Notes: generated from the letters alone by a model not told the origin. 64,000 nucleotides of DNA from Pseudomonadales bacterium (GCA_028285415.1 JANQPF010000001.1:124001-188000), one strand, 5' to 3'; shown: positions 44,396 to 54,845, counted from the stretch's first letter. Numbers and translations: made by a program.

Positions 44396-44707
44396 ATGAA
44401 TTATATTAGTTCCGAAGGTGTCTGCGGGGGCTGCCCCGCCGGGTGTCGGACGGGGGCGGACCATGGTCGTCATGGCCCGCCGCCGAACGGGCTGCGCCGC
44501 CTTGCCGTCCTCGTTTACGGGGTGCCGCTGACGGCGCTCATCGCCAGCGTGGTGCTGGTTGACGCGCTCGGGATGAGCTCTGCGCTGTGGAGTTTGTGTG
44601 TGATTGCAGTGGCCCTCGCTGGCGCCTGCGGTCTGGTGATCGGCAGTGGTGGCGTCATGCAGGCACGGCTCGAAACCGCCACCGATCCTGTGAGGATAGT
44701 GCAATGA
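44396..44707 (+). CDS. Short RseC/MucC-like membrane protein
   Basis: The 103-aa product holds a cysteine cluster (VCGGCPAGC) near the N-terminus and two hydrophobic helices (LAVLVYGVPLTALIASVVL and SLCVIAVALAGACGLVIG). This fits SoxR-reducing/RseC proteins, which accompany rpoE-rseA-rseB, but normal RseC is about 150-160 aa and has a longer N-terminal domain before the cysteines. Here that domain is missing. The stop overlaps mucD (ATGA). It could be a degenerate rseC or a minimal functional form. Confidence 0.7.
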   Translation: MNYISSEGVCGGCPAGCRTGADHGRHGPPPNGLRRLAVLVYGVPLTALIASVVLVDALGMSSALWSLCVIAVALAGACGLVIGSGGVMQARLETATDPVRIVQ

Positions 44708-46089
44708 AAATTTTGAAGATGTGTTTGGCCCTGGGTGCCTTCGTTCTCGCCGCGAGTCCGGCGCTGGCCGCGGAGCTACCGGATTTTACGGACCTCGTCG
44801 ACAAAAACGCGCCGGCGGTCGTCAACATCAGCACCGTCGGTGAACCCAATAACCGGCGCCGCGGCACGCCACGCAACGATGAGCTCGAGGAGTTTTTCCG
44901 CTTCTTCGGACCGCCCGGCCGCCGCGGCTCGCCCATTGTCCCGTCGCGCTCGCTCGGCAGCGGCTTCATCATCAGCAAAGACGGCTACATTCTGACCAAC
45001 AATCACGTGGTTGATGGGGCCAGTGAAATCATCGTGCGTCTGAGCGATCGGCGGGAGCTGGTGGCTGAGCTTGTCGGTGGAGATGCACGCGCGGACCTTG
45101 CCGTTCTCAAAGTCGAAACTGAGGAAGACCTGCCGACCGTGGAGCTTGGTGAATCCGAGACGTTGCGGGTCGGCGAGTGGGTGCTGGCCATCGGTTCGCC
45201 CTTCGGCTTCGACTACTCGGTCACTGCCGGAATCGTCAGCGCCAAAGGACGCAGCCTGCCGACGGCACAGAACGAAAACTACGTCCCCTATCTGCAGACG
45301 GATGTCGCCATCAATCCAGGCAACTCGGGCGGACCGCTGTTCAATCTCCGGGGTGAGGTTGTGGGCATCAATTCCCAGATTTACTCCAACTCCGGTGGGT
45401 TCATGGGCGTGTCGTTTGCCATCCCGATAGACGTGGCCATGGACGTGGCGGATCAGCTGCGCACCGAGGGCCGGGTCTCGCGGGGTTGGCTCGGGGTGAT
45501 GATTCAGGAGGTCAATCGCGATCTTGCAGAGAGCTTTGGTCTGGACCGCCCCCGCGGCGCGTTGATTTCCAGAGTGTTCGACGATACGCCGGCTGCCGCC
45601 GGGGGGCTGCGCGAAGGTGACATCATCACCCGGTTCAACGGCCGCGACATCGAACGCTCGAACCAGCTGCCGCACTTTGTCGGGCAGGTGCGCGCCGGTG
45701 CGATGGCGGACGTTGAGCTCGTGCGTGATGGTGAGGCAATGAAGCTGCGCCTGAAAGTGGGTGAGCTTGCGGATCTGGGCTCGGACGGCGCACAGCCGAC
45801 CATCAGCCAGGCAGGCAGCGGCAGGCTGGGGCTTGCCGTTACGGCGTTGACCGACAATGAGCTCAGCAGACTGCAGATCAGTGCGGGCGTGCGCGTCGTC
45901 GAAAGCAGTGGCGCCGCGGCGGAGGCAGGTATACGTGAGGGTGACGTGGTCACGCGTCTCAACCACCAGGCGGTGGCGACGCCGGCGGAGCTCAGTGAAA
46001 TTGCCGGTGAGCTCAGCAGCGGACGTACGGTGCCCGTGCTGGTGTTGCGCGGCGGTAGCCCGGTATTTCTGGCGCTGAGGGTCCCATAG
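44704..46089 (+). CDS. Periplasmic serine protease of the DegP/HtrA family (MucD-like)
   Basis: A signal peptide (ALGAFVLAASPALAAE) is followed by a trypsin-like domain with catalytic H101 (TNNHVV), D131 (ADLAVLK) and S208 (PGNSGGPLF), then two PDZ domains (about 265-355 and 375-461). This is the DegP/DegQ/MucD type, a periplasmic quality-control protease. Position at the end of the sigma-E operon points to MucD, which in Pseudomonas opposes AlgU activation. Length of 461 aa fits. Confidence 0.95.
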   Translation: MKILKMCLALGAFVLAASPALAAELPDFTDLVDKNAPAVVNISTVGEPNNRRRGTPRNDELEEFFRFFGPPGRRGSPIVPSRSLGSGFIISKDGYILTNNHVVDGASEIIVRLSDRRELVAELVGGDARADLAVLKVETEEDLPTVELGESETLRVGEWVLAIGSPFGFDYSVTAGIVSAKGRSLPTAQNENYVPYLQTDVAINPGNSGGPLFNLRGEVVGINSQIYSNSGGFMGVSFAIPIDVAMDVADQLRTEGRVSRGWLGVMIQEVNRDLAESFGLDRPRGALISRVFDDTPAAAGGLREGDIITRFNGRDIERSNQLPHFVGQVRAGAMADVELVRDGEAMKLRLKVGELADLGSDGAQPTISQAGSGRLGLAVTALTDNELSRLQISAGVRVVESSGAAAEAGIREGDVVTRLNHQAVATPAELSEIAGELSSGRTVPVLVLRGGSPVFLALRVP

Positions 46090-46130
46090 GCGGCCGCCTG
46101 GTTCCGGCGCCGATACCCATCTGCGCGCTC

Positions 46131-46159
46131 TTCTCCACACTGGGGCGATGAGCTACACT
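46131..46159 (+). promoter_or_regulatory. Possible lepA promoter
   Basis: TTCTCC (46131-46136) and TACACT (46154-46159) are spaced by 17 bp in the 104-bp gap between mucD and lepA, 35 bases before the lepA start. The -35 match is weak. Confidence 0.35.
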
Positions 46160-46193
46160 CGCGCGCCGTAAATCTCACCAATGGTTGTAGCTG

Positions 46194-47984
46194 TTGGACA
46201 TCCAGCGCATTCGTAATTTTTCGATCATTGCCCACATCGATCATGGTAAATCGACGCTGGCCGACCGCTTCATTCAGGCCTGCGGCGGCCTGTCTGATCG
46301 TGAAATGGCGGAGCAGGTGCTCGACTCGATGGATCTCGAGCGCGAGCGCGGCATCACCATCAAGGCGCAATGCGTCACCCTCAAGCACAAGCACCCCGAC
46401 GGTGAGACGTACCAGCTGAATTTCATCGATACGCCGGGGCACGTCGATTTCAGCTATGAGGTATCCCGGTCACTCTCGGCGTGTGAAGGTGCGCTCCTGG
46501 TCGTTGATGCCGCCCAGGGTGTGGAAGCACAGTCGGTGGCCAACTGTTATACCGCCATCGAGCAGGGGCTCGAAGTGCTGCCGGTCCTCAACAAGATTGA
46601 CCTGCCGCAGGCGGAACCGGAGCGCGTCGCCGGTGAGATCGAGGACATCATTGGCCTCGACGTGACCGATATTCATACGGTGTCTGCAAAAACTGGTGAG
46701 GGTGTGGAAGCGCTGCTCCACTATCTGGTGGACGCGATCCCCGCGCCGGAAGGTGATCGGGCTGCGGACCTGCAGGCGCTCATCATCGATTCCTGGTTCG
46801 ACAACTACTTGGGCGTCGTCTCGCTCGTCCGCGTGGTGCAGGGTGAGCTGAGCAAAGGCTCGCGGATTGTCGTCAAGTCCACCGGCAAAACTCATATCGT
46901 CGACGACGTTGGGCGTTTCACACCGAAGCGCGAATCCGACGCTCAGCTGGCGGCAGGTGAAGTGGGTTACGTGGTTGCCGGTATCAAGGAGATTCAGGGG
47001 GCGCCGGTCGGTGACACGCTGGTGTCGGCCAAGGCACCGGACGTGGCGCAGCTGCCTGGCTTCGCGCGGGTCAAGCCGCAGGTGTTCGCAGGCCTCTTTC
47101 CCGTCAACTCGGAAGACTTCGAAGCCTTTCGTGAAGCGCTCGAGAAGCTCGTTCTCAACGATGCGTCACTGTTTTACGAGCCGGAATCGTCAGATGCTCT
47201 CGGTTTCGGTTTTCGCTGCGGCTTTCTCGGCATGCTGCACATGGAAATTGTGCAGGAGCGACTGGAGCGCGAGTACGGTCTGGACCTGATTACCTCCGCA
47301 CCCACCGTCGTTTACGAAGTCGAGCAGACCGACGGCAACCTCCTGCAGATCGACAACCCGTCGCGCCTGCCGCCGAACTTCAAAGAAATGCGTGAGCCGA
47401 TAGCGGAAGTGAACATCCTGGTGCCGCAGGACTACGTGGGCAGCGTCATGACGCTCTGCGTCGAGCGGCGCGGAGTGCAGAAAAACATGCAGTTCTCCCA
47501 GGGGCAGGTTGCCATGCACTGGGAGATGCCCTTGAACGAGGTGGTCATGGATTTCTTCGACCGCCTGAAATCGGTCAGCCGTGGATTTGCGTCGCTCGAC
47601 TACAGCTTTGTGCGCTTCGAAGCCGCCAACCTCGTCAAGCTCGACATTCTGATCAACGGCGACAAGGTCGACGCGCTCGCGAGCATCGTGCACCGGGATC
47701 AGGCCCAGGCGCGGGGTCGTGCGCTGGCTGAGAAGATGAAAGAGCTCATTCCGCGGCAGATGTTCGACGTTGCGGTACAGGCTGCCATCGGCGGTCAGAT
47801 CATTGCCCGTCAGACGGTCAAGGCGCTGCGTAAAAACGTCACCGCAAAGTGCTACGGCGGTGACGTCACGCGCAAGAAGAAGCTCCTCGAGAAGCAGAAA
47901 GAAGGCAAGAAGCGCATGAAGCAGCTCGGTCGTGTGGAGATACCACAAGAGGCTTTTCTGGCGGCGTTGAAGGTGGAGCGCTGA
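46194..47984 (+). CDS. lepA: Elongation factor 4 (LepA)
   Basis: LepA/EF4 is a ribosome-associated translational GTPase that back-translocates or aids initiation. The G domain has AHIDHGKST near residue 12, DTPGHVDF and NKIDLPQA; the C-terminal domain unique to LepA has the [15 protein letters not shown] region. Length of 596 aa is standard. The start is TTG 46194 ([16 protein letters not shown]) without an obvious Shine-Dalgarno. lepB follows after 4 bases. Confidence 0.98.
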   Translation: MDIQRIRNFSIIAHIDHGKSTLADRFIQACGGLSDREMAEQVLDSMDLERERGITIKAQCVTLKHKHPDGETYQLNFIDTPGHVDFSYEVSRSLSACEGALLVVDAAQGVEAQSVANCYTAIEQGLEVLPVLNKIDLPQAEPERVAGEIEDIIGLDVTDIHTVSAKTGEGVEALLHYLVDAIPAPEGDRAADLQALIIDSWFDNYLGVVSLVRVVQGELSKGSRIVVKSTGKTHIVDDVGRFTPKRESDAQLAAGEVGYVVAGIKEIQGAPVGDTLVSAKAPDVAQLPGFARVKPQVFAGLFPVNSEDFEAFREALEKLVLNDASLFYEPESSDALGFGFRCGFLGMLHMEIVQERLEREYGLDLITSAPTVVYEVEQTDGNLLQIDNPSRLPPNFKEMREPIAEVNILVPQDYVGSVMTLCVERRGVQKNMQFSQGQVAMHWEMPLNEVVMDFFDRLKSVSRGFASLDYSFVRFEAANLVKLDILINGDKVDALASIVHRDQAQARGRALAEKMKELIPRQMFDVAVQAAIGGQIIARQTVKALRKNVTAKCYGGDVTRKKKLLEKQKEGKKRMKQLGRVEIPQEAFLAALKVER

Positions 47985-47988
47985 CGCC

Positions 47989-48750
47989 GTGGACATTGAT
48001 CTGCCGTTTATTCTCTTCTGGGCGGTCCTCGTCTGTGGCGTCGTCTGGCTGGGCGATGTGCTCTTTTTCAAGCAGCGGCGGCTGGCGTCCGATCCCGAGG
48101 CTGAAGAGCCGACGCTGGTCGAGTACGCGCGCTCGTTTTTTCCGGTGCTGCTGCTCGTGCTCGTGCTGAGAAGCTTCCTGGCCGAGCCGTATCAGATTCC
48201 TTCGGAATCGATGGTACCGACACTCGAAATCGGCGACTTCATTCTCGTCAATAAGTACGCCTACGGGCTGCGGCTGCCGGTATTCGGCACCAAAGTGCTC
48301 GACGTGGGTGATCCCGAGCGGGGCGACATCATGGTATTCGTGCCACCCCACGACCCGCGGTATTTCATCAAACGGGTCATCGGCGTGCCCGGCGACACCG
48401 TGCGCTACGAGAACAAGGTGCTATACATCAACGGTGAGCGCCTGAAATACGAGCTCATTGGTGAAGTTACTGGACGGGATACCGACGAATCGATGCGTGA
48501 ATTTGTAGAATCGTTCGGCGACCGATCGCACACAATATATAAAAATGGCGACTTCGAGCGCCCCCGCGTGTGGCAGATACCCGCGGGCGAGTACCTCATG
48601 ATGGGCGACAACCGGGACAACAGTCACGATTCGCGCTTCTGGGGGCCGGTGAGCGAAGACAGCATAGTCGGCAAGGCGGTTGCCATCTGGTTACACAAGG
48701 ATCCGGGTTGGCACCTGCCGAATTTTGCCCGTAACCAGTGGTTCAATTAG
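47989..48750 (+). CDS. lepB: Signal peptidase I
   Basis: LepB removes Sec signal peptides. Two N-terminal membrane segments (FILFWAVLVCGVVWLGDVLFF and FFPVLLLVLVLRSFLAEP) anchor it; the catalytic Ser is S74 in PSESMVPTL and the general base Lys is K128 in YFIKRVIG; the box E motif GDNRDNSHDSRFWG is near the end. It starts with GTG and is 253 aa, shorter than E. coli (324). The standard lepA-lepB pair. Confidence 0.97.
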   Translation: MDIDLPFILFWAVLVCGVVWLGDVLFFKQRRLASDPEAEEPTLVEYARSFFPVLLLVLVLRSFLAEPYQIPSESMVPTLEIGDFILVNKYAYGLRLPVFGTKVLDVGDPERGDIMVFVPPHDPRYFIKRVIGVPGDTVRYENKVLYINGERLKYELIGEVTGRDTDESMREFVESFGDRSHTIYKNGDFERPRVWQIPAGEYLMMGDNRDNSHDSRFWGPVSEDSIVGKAVAIWLHKDPGWHLPNFARNQWFN

Positions 48751-48790
48751 CGCTGCTGCCCTGAGCGGGTGCAGGCGAAACGGATAGGTG

Positions 48791-49201
48791 ATGCAGATGG
48801 ACAGGCCAGAAACATACAGACGCAACGCAGGCCCCAGGCTCGGTGCCGCGGGTCAACGCGGATTATCCATGTACGGCTGGCTCCTGGTGCTGGTGATTGG
48901 CGCCGGTGCGTTGACGGCGACGCTGCGCCTGGGACCACACTACATCGACTACAACATCATCCTCGGCGTCGCCGACCGATTGCCGGTGGACGACGTGCAT
49001 ACCATGCCGAGGGAACAGATTCGCGAACACTTCAAGAAGCAGCTCAGAGTCGAAAATTTCCGCACGCCGATCGACGAGATCATGTCGATCCAGCGTGACG
49101 GCACCAGAACGGTGCTCGACATCACTTACGAAAGGCGTGAACACATGCTCTACAACGTGGACGTCGTACTGACCTTCAGTGAGCAGCGCACCTACCAATA
49201 A
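48791..49201 (+). CDS. DUF4845 family membrane protein
   Basis: The 136-aa protein has one hydrophobic helix (YGWLLVLVIGAGALTATL) after a short basic N-terminus containing GQRGLSM, then a soluble domain of mixed charge with YERREHMLYNVDVVLTF. It matches the DUF4845 protein that sits between lepB and rnc in many gammaproteobacteria; function unknown, a helper of processing or membrane delivery is only inference. GTG 48788 is an alternative start one codon earlier. Its end overlaps rnc by 23 bases. Confidence 0.85.
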   Translation: MQMDRPETYRRNAGPRLGAAGQRGLSMYGWLLVLVIGAGALTATLRLGPHYIDYNIILGVADRLPVDDVHTMPREQIREHFKKQLRVENFRTPIDEIMSIQRDGTRTVLDITYERREHMLYNVDVVLTFSEQRTYQ

Positions 49202-49883
49202 ATTGTCATCGAAGCTCGAGCAGCTGCAGGGGACGCTCGGCTATCACTTCTCGGACGTGAGTCTGCTCGAGCAGGCGCTCACCCACAAAAGCCACGGGAA
49301 ACCCCACAACGAACGTCTCGAGTTCATCGGCGACGCGGTGCTCGGCTATCTGATCGGCGTCATGCTGTATCGGCGTGATGTCAATTTGCGCGAGGATGCG
49401 CTGACCCTGATGCGCGCCAAGCTCGTGCGCGGTACCTCGCTTGCGGCCATGGCACGCTCTATCAACCTGCAGCCGCATCTGCTGCTTGGCAGCGGCGAAC
49501 GCAAAAGCGGCGGCCGGGAGCGGGACTCGATACTGGCGGACGCGTTCGAGGCGGTCATCGGCGCGGTGCACGAAGACGGCGGCATCGAAGCTTCTCAGGG
49601 CGTTGTGGAACGGCTGTTTGGCGAGGCCGTTGCCACGCTGGATGCCGACGAGCTGAAAGATCCGAAAACGCGTCTGCAGGAGGTGCTGCAGGGCAATGGC
49701 CTGTCGCTACCGGACTATGAAGTCTCCGACGTGAGCGGCGCTGATCACGCGCGCCGCTATACCGTAGTCTGTTCCCTCGCGACTGGTCTGAGCGGGCGGG
49801 CGACAGCCTCCTCGCGGCGCGCGGCTGAGCAGGCTGCGGCCCTGGCAGTGCTCGAACAGCTGGAGGCAAACGATGAACGCTGA
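49179..49883 (+). CDS. rnc: Ribonuclease III
   Basis: RNase III cuts double-stranded RNA in rRNA maturation and antisense regulation. The signature NERLEFIGDAVLGY near residues 44-57 and DAFEAVIGAVHEDGG supply the metal-binding residues; a C-terminal double-stranded-RNA-binding domain ends in ASSRRAAEQAAALAVLEQL. Length of 234 aa is close to E. coli (226). The GTG start overlaps the previous gene, and era overlaps its end by 11 bases. Confidence 0.97.
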   Translation: MSSAPTNKLSSKLEQLQGTLGYHFSDVSLLEQALTHKSHGKPHNERLEFIGDAVLGYLIGVMLYRRDVNLREDALTLMRAKLVRGTSLAAMARSINLQPHLLLGSGERKSGGRERDSILADAFEAVIGAVHEDGGIEASQGVVERLFGEAVATLDADELKDPKTRLQEVLQGNGLSLPDYEVSDVSGADHARRYTVVCSLATGLSGRATASSRRAAEQAAALAVLEQLEANDER

Positions 49884-50763
49884 AACCCGCTGCGGATACA
49901 TCGCGCTGCTGGGACGGCCGAACGTCGGTAAATCAACGTTGCTCAACCATGTGCTTCGCCAGAAGATCAGCATCACGTCGCGCAAACCGCAGACGACACG
50001 ATTCAACCTGCTTGGAGTCGATACGGAAGGGATCCATCAGGCAATCTACATCGATACGCCGGGCATACATCGCAGCGTCGACAAGGCGCTCAACCGTTAC
50101 ATGGTGGCCAACGCGACCGCCGCGCTGAAGGACGTCGACATTCGCGTCATGCTGGTTGAGGCAGGTAAGTGGAAAGAAGAAGACGAGCACGTGCTGGAAA
50201 TGCTCGAGCAGCGTGCCGGTGCCAATGTAGCAGTGTTGAGCAAAGCGGATCTCGTGCGCGACAAGAGTGAGCTCCTGCCTGAAATAGAACGGCTTGCCGG
50301 ATACAACCTCTTTACCGACATCGTGCCGCTGTCGGCGCTCAAGAACGACGGCGTCGAAGCGTTTCGCCGGTGCATCTTCTCTCACCTGCCGGAGGGACCG
50401 CATCTTTTTGCCGAAGATGAAGTCACCGACCAGAGCGAACGCCGTCTCGTCGAGGAAATCGTGCGGGAGAAACTCATGCGCCAGCTCGGAGACGAGATTC
50501 CCCACAGCGCAACGGTTGTGGTCGAGCGCTTTGCGGTCGGGGAAGACGTGACGGAAATCCACGCTGACATTTATGTCGAGCGAGATGGTCAGAAGCGCAT
50601 TGTCATCGGCAAGCAGGGTGCGCGCCTGAAAACCATTGGCAGCGCCGCGCGCAAAGATATCGAAGCGCTGCTGGAATCCCGGGTGATGCTGCATCTATTC
50701 GTCAAAGTGCGCAAAGGGTGGACCAACAGCGACCGGCTGCTGAACCGGCTGGGTTATCGGTGA
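49873..50763 (+). CDS. era: Ribosome assembly GTPase Era
   Basis: Era binds the 3' end of 16S rRNA and checks 30S maturation. GRPNVGKSTLLN near residue 15, DTPGIH and SKADLV supply the GTPase motifs; the C-terminal KH domain has VIGKQGARLKTIG. Length of 296 aa is standard. It overlaps rnc by 11 bases and recO begins 1 base after its stop. Confidence 0.98.
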   Translation: MNAETRCGYIALLGRPNVGKSTLLNHVLRQKISITSRKPQTTRFNLLGVDTEGIHQAIYIDTPGIHRSVDKALNRYMVANATAALKDVDIRVMLVEAGKWKEEDEHVLEMLEQRAGANVAVLSKADLVRDKSELLPEIERLAGYNLFTDIVPLSALKNDGVEAFRRCIFSHLPEGPHLFAEDEVTDQSERRLVEEIVREKLMRQLGDEIPHSATVVVERFAVGEDVTEIHADIYVERDGQKRIVIGKQGARLKTIGSAARKDIEALLESRVMLHLFVKVRKGWTNSDRLLNRLGYR

Positions 50764-50764
50764 C

Positions 50765-51460
50765 ATGCGACGGGGGGATCTGCAGGCGCTCGTGCTGCAC
50801 GTACGCGATTATCGAGAAAGCAGCGCCATGGTGCAGTTCTTCACGCGCGAGGAGGGGCGTTTGACAGGCGTCATGCGCGGCCTGCGTCGTGCCCGCGGCC
50901 AATCCGGTGTGCAGCCGTTCTGCCTCGGCAGCTTGGCGGTCAGCGGCCGTTCCGGTCTCGTAACCGTGACCCAGTTCGAAGTCACCCGTCGCTTCGAGCT
51001 GCATGCAGATGCGCTCAACGCTGGTTTATACGTGCTTGAACTCCTGACTCGCGGTCTCGCCGAGCATCAGAGTGAACCCGCCATGTTCGATCGAACGCTT
51101 GCGGTGCTTGCCGGGCTCGAAGCCAGCGGCGCGCGTCTGGCGCCGCTTCTTCGCGAGTTCGAACAGGATTATCTGGATGCGCTCGGCTATGGGCTGGATT
51201 ACTCGCAGGATGCGAGCGGCGAACCCTTGCATTCGAATCTTTGTTACAACTGGGTGCCGGAGCACGGTTTCCGGGCAACGCAGCGTGACGATGGCATTCC
51301 GGGCAGCGCGCTTGCGGAGATTGCCGCCGGTAATTTCCAAACCAAAGACGTGCAGCGCCATGCTCGCCACCTGCACCGACTGGCGTTGAAACAGGTGGTG
51401 GGTGACAAACCGCTGATCAGCCCGCAACTGCTGCGACCGGCCGACAGAAACCATGGCTAA
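50765..51460 (+). CDS. recO: DNA repair protein RecO
   Basis: RecO works with RecF and RecR to load RecA on gapped DNA. The N-terminal OB fold shows ALVLHVRDYRESSAMVQFFTREEGRLTGVMRG; the helical remainder ends in RHLHRLALKQVVGDKPLISPQLL. The length of 231 aa is typical. It closes the lepA-lepB-DUF4845-rnc-era-recO series and its end overlaps rlmD by 8 bases. Confidence 0.93.
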   Translation: MRRGDLQALVLHVRDYRESSAMVQFFTREEGRLTGVMRGLRRARGQSGVQPFCLGSLAVSGRSGLVTVTQFEVTRRFELHADALNAGLYVLELLTRGLAEHQSEPAMFDRTLAVLAGLEASGARLAPLLREFEQDYLDALGYGLDYSQDASGEPLHSNLCYNWVPEHGFRATQRDDGIPGSALAEIAAGNFQTKDVQRHARHLHRLALKQVVGDKPLISPQLLRPADRNHG

Positions 51461-52775
51461 AGCGCCGCGCGAGGTTGTCGCGGAGATCAATTCGCTCAAT
51501 GGCGAAGGGCAGGGTGTGTCCCGTCTCGGGGAGCGGGAACTGGTGGTGCGCAACGCGCTACCGGGGGAGTCAGTGCGCACGCGTATCTTGAAGAAGCGGC
51601 GCGGCCGGCTTTTTGGTGACGGTGTAGAAGTCCTGCAGGAAGGCGCAAATGCGTCGCGAGTTGCACCGGCATGCCCTTACTTTCCTCGCTGCGGCGGCTG
51701 CAGCATGCACCACGTTGAGCACGGTGCCCAGCTCGAGCACAAGCAGAGTCTGCTGGCCGGAGAGCTCGAGGCGCTCGGCGTTGCCGTTGAAGCCTGGGCA
51801 AAGCCGGTCGGCGCGACTCGTCTCGGCTATCGCCGCAAAGCGCGCCTTGGCGTTCGCCTGGTGGGTGAAGACGTGCTGGTCGGCTTCCGCGAATCGTTCA
51901 GCAACCGGGTAGCGCGTTTGCACGCTTGCGCCGTTTTGACCCCTGAGGCTTCGGCACTGCTCGCTCCGCTGAGGCAGGTCCTCGGACAGCTTTCGATCGC
52001 GGCGAAGGTGCCGCAGATTGAGCTTGCTCAGGGTGACGGGCAGCCGGTGCTGATGCTGCGCCACCTCGAACCACTGGACCATGCCGATCTGGCGCGCCTG
52101 GACGAGTTTGCGGCACGCCACAACGTTGAAGTGCTGCTGCAGAGCGGCGGCTATGATACGCTCTGCAAGCTCGACGGCGGCGCGCCCGATCTTCTCAGCT
52201 ACGCGCTGGCCGACTACGGCCTGCTCATGCGGTTTGCGCCGACCCAGTTCACCCAGGTCAACCAGACGATGAACGAGGCGCTGATTCGCACTGTGATAGC
52301 GAGCCTCGGCGGCTACGGCAGTGCCGCGATGCGCGAACGCCGTGTTGCGGATCTCTTCTGCGGCATCGGCAACATCACGTTGCCGCTGGCGCGTGCGGGA
52401 GCCACGGTTGCCGGTTTGGAGCTGGCGGCGGATGCCATCGATATGGCCCGTCACAACGCAGCTCTGAACGGTCTGGGCGCCCGCACCAGCTTCGCAGTTG
52501 CAGATCTCTACGCAGACGGCTGCACCCTGCCGGAAGGCGTCGACACGCTTGTGCTCGATCCGCCGCGCAGCGGTGCGGGTCCCAATCTGGCTGCCTGGCT
52601 GCGCACCTTCCGGGGTGACGACGTGGTGTACGTTTCGTGCAATCCCGCCACCTTTGCGAGCGATGCCGTTGTGCTCAAGGAATCCGGTTTCATGCTGCAG
52701 CGTGTGGGTGTGTATGACATGTTTCCACATACTGCCCACGTCGAGACGGTCGGACTTTTTGTCCGCCGTCAATAG
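51453..52775 (+). CDS. rlmD: 23S rRNA (uracil-1939-C5)-methyltransferase RlmD
   Basis: RlmD (RumA) methylates U1939 of 23S rRNA. An N-terminal TRAM domain is followed by the iron-sulphur cysteines C74, C80 and C83 (CPYFPRCGGC) with a fourth near HACAVL. The SAM-binding site DLFCGIGNITLPLA and the catalytic Cys near residue 396 (YVSCNPATFASD) are present. Length of 440 aa matches E. coli (433). It overlaps recO and precedes relA, the E. coli/Pseudomonas order. Confidence 0.96.
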   Translation: MAKAPREVVAEINSLNGEGQGVSRLGERELVVRNALPGESVRTRILKKRRGRLFGDGVEVLQEGANASRVAPACPYFPRCGGCSMHHVEHGAQLEHKQSLLAGELEALGVAVEAWAKPVGATRLGYRRKARLGVRLVGEDVLVGFRESFSNRVARLHACAVLTPEASALLAPLRQVLGQLSIAAKVPQIELAQGDGQPVLMLRHLEPLDHADLARLDEFAARHNVEVLLQSGGYDTLCKLDGGAPDLLSYALADYGLLMRFAPTQFTQVNQTMNEALIRTVIASLGGYGSAAMRERRVADLFCGIGNITLPLARAGATVAGLELAADAIDMARHNAALNGLGARTSFAVADLYADGCTLPEGVDTLVLDPPRSGAGPNLAAWLRTFRGDDVVYVSCNPATFASDAVVLKESGFMLQRVGVYDMFPHTAHVETVGLFVRRQ

Positions 52776-52810
52776 TCGACTTCGCTCCGGCGCGGGTGTA
52801 TCTATAACGC

Positions 52811-54784
52811 GTGGTTAAAGTTCGCGAAGACATACCGACAACGGAGACCGGCCAGGTCGACATTGACGCCTGGGTGACACGGGTCTGTGACGCTCACGAG
52901 CACCTGCGATCCGATTCGCTTGCGGCAGTAGCGCACGCCGTGGAAGCGTGTGCACCTGATCTGGTGGTGCGCGGTCTGGAACTCGCTGAGCTCATTGCCG
53001 ATCTCAATCTCGATCAGCCGGCGGTGGCTGCGGGGATCATCTATCGCTGTATCCGCGAGGAGCGGGTTGAACAGGCGGAGCTCGCGGCCTGGGCGGGTGA
53101 CGATGCAGCGCACATCGCAGCGGACGTTGCCTCCATGGCAACCACCAGTCTCCTGGAAATGACCAATTCGCCGCTTCTCGAGAAAGAACAGCAGGATCAG
53201 GTCGAAAACGTCAAGCGCATGCTGGTTGCGCTCATGAACGATGCCCGCGTTGCCGTGTGCAAACTCGCGGAACGGCTGCTGGCGCTGCGCCAGGCCAAGC
53301 ACTTCGACAAGAGCCGGCGGATCAGAATTGCCCGGGAAGCACAGGCGGTCTTTGCGCCGCTGGCCGGGCGTCTCGGGATATGGCAGCTGAAGTGGGAAAT
53401 CGAAGACCTTGCGCTACGGTATACCCAGGAAGAGGTGTATCAATCGATCGCCAAGCAGCTCCGTGGTAAGCGGGCTGAGCGCGAAATGCAGGTTGAGCAC
53501 ATGGTCGATCAGGTGCGCGGACTGCTGCGCGGCCACGGCATTGACGCGACCGTCTACGGCCGCGCCAAGAACATCTTCAGCATCTGGCGCAAGATGCAGG
53601 CGAAGGGGGTGAGCTTCGACCAGGTTTACGACGTGCGTGCGGTGCGGGTTGTCGTGGACACCCTGGCTGATTGTTATGCCGCGCTCGGCGTTCTGCACAC
53701 GACGTGGCCGCACATTCCCAGCGAGTTCGACGACTACATCGCCAACCCCAAGGAAAACGGCTACCAGAGTATTCATACCGCCGTGACGGCGGCGGATGGC
53801 CGAACGCTGGAGATACAGATCCGCACGCGCGCGATGCACGAGGATGCGGAGCTGGGCGTCTGTGCGCACTGGTCGTACAAAGACGGTGGTGCGGAAGACG
53901 CCAACTACACGGCCAAAATGGACTGGCTGCGCCAGGTCATGGAGTGGCACGAGGATCTGGGTGGCACCGAGTCGCTGGGTGCGTTGCTGCGTCACCGAAT
54001 CAGCGACAAGCGCATCTTCGTTTCGACGCCCAAGGGGCACGTATTGGAGCTGCCGGCGGGTGCCACCGTGCTCGACTTCGCCTATCGGGTGCATACCGAC
54101 GTCGGCCACGCCTGTCGCGGCGCGCGGGTCAACGGCGTGACGGCACATCTCAATCAGGTGCTCGAGACCGGCCAGCAGGTGGAAATCATCACCGCACCGA
54201 GCGGGCGGCCGCTGCGCGACTGGCTCGAGCCCGAGCTCGAGTTCGTCTACAGCGACCGCGCCCGGGCCAAGCTCGTGCGCTTCTTTCGCAGCCTCCCGCC
54301 AGCGGAGCAGGAGACCCTCGGACGAGCAGCCCTCGAGAGCAAGTTTGTCGCGCTGGGTGTGGATGATTTTCCTGAGGCGGATCTCGAGAGTTTCGCCAGG
54401 GACCACGGCGATGCCGACATGCAGACGCTCTGTCGCGATATCGGCGCCGGTGCGCGCTCGGTGACCGGAACCATCGTCGAGGTGCTTGAGCATGGCGCCA
54501 GTCGGGAGCAGCTGCGGCTGCCAGGTATGCGGGCCGCCGAGTTTCCGGTCAGCGAACGCATGCGCATCGTCGGCGACAACCGCGATGGCCTGCTGCACGA
54601 CATCACCCAGGTCATCGGCAGCCTCGGTATCGACCTCACGGGGACCACCGGGCGCGTCAGCGAGCCCGGCGCTGAGGCAATTATCACAGTAGATGTGACT
54701 TTGACGGATTGGCGACAAGCCGTAAAATTCGTCAGTTTTCTAAGCCTCGTAGAAGGCGTCACCGAAATCCGCAAAGCCTCATAA
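52811..54784 (+). CDS. relA: (p)ppGpp synthetase RelA
   Basis: RelA makes (p)ppGpp when uncharged tRNA enters the ribosome. The synthetase domain has [28 protein letters not shown] and [14 protein letters not shown]. The HD hydrolase motif found in SpoT/Rel is degenerate (the HD-x-x-ED site reads around YRCIREER), so it should be a monofunctional synthetase. A TGS domain (about residues 395-460) and a C-terminal ACT domain follow. At 657 aa it is shorter than E. coli RelA (744). It starts with GTG. Confidence 0.95.
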   Translation: MVKVREDIPTTETGQVDIDAWVTRVCDAHEHLRSDSLAAVAHAVEACAPDLVVRGLELAELIADLNLDQPAVAAGIIYRCIREERVEQAELAAWAGDDAAHIAADVASMATTSLLEMTNSPLLEKEQQDQVENVKRMLVALMNDARVAVCKLAERLLALRQAKHFDKSRRIRIAREAQAVFAPLAGRLGIWQLKWEIEDLALRYTQEEVYQSIAKQLRGKRAEREMQVEHMVDQVRGLLRGHGIDATVYGRAKNIFSIWRKMQAKGVSFDQVYDVRAVRVVVDTLADCYAALGVLHTTWPHIPSEFDDYIANPKENGYQSIHTAVTAADGRTLEIQIRTRAMHEDAELGVCAHWSYKDGGAEDANYTAKMDWLRQVMEWHEDLGGTESLGALLRHRISDKRIFVSTPKGHVLELPAGATVLDFAYRVHTDVGHACRGARVNGVTAHLNQVLETGQQVEIITAPSGRPLRDWLEPELEFVYSDRARAKLVRFFRSLPPAEQETLGRAALESKFVALGVDDFPEADLESFARDHGDADMQTLCRDIGAGARSVTGTIVEVLEHGASREQLRLPGMRAAEFPVSERMRIVGDNRDGLLHDITQVIGSLGIDLTGTTGRVSEPGAEAIITVDVTLTDWRQAVKFVSFLSLVEGVTEIRKAS

Positions 54785-54831
54785 CTCGAATAACCAGCCC
54801 TGGAGGCGTCCGGGGGCTTGTGGTTTCAAGC

Positions 54832-54845
54832 GCGCGTGCACGCGC
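54832..54845. repeat. 14-bp perfect palindrome before adk
   Basis: GCGCGTGCACGCGC at 54832-54845 is its own reverse complement and lies 20 bp before the adk GTG, in the 80-bp gap after relA. It could be a protein-binding site; as a hairpin it has no spare loop. Confidence 0.5.

Noticed and set aside
44384-44704. Antisense ORF opposite the short rseC
   Set aside because: Considered as the real gene because rseC looks short, but it lacks any recognisable feature, and the plus-strand frame has the cysteine cluster and membrane helices expected at this place.
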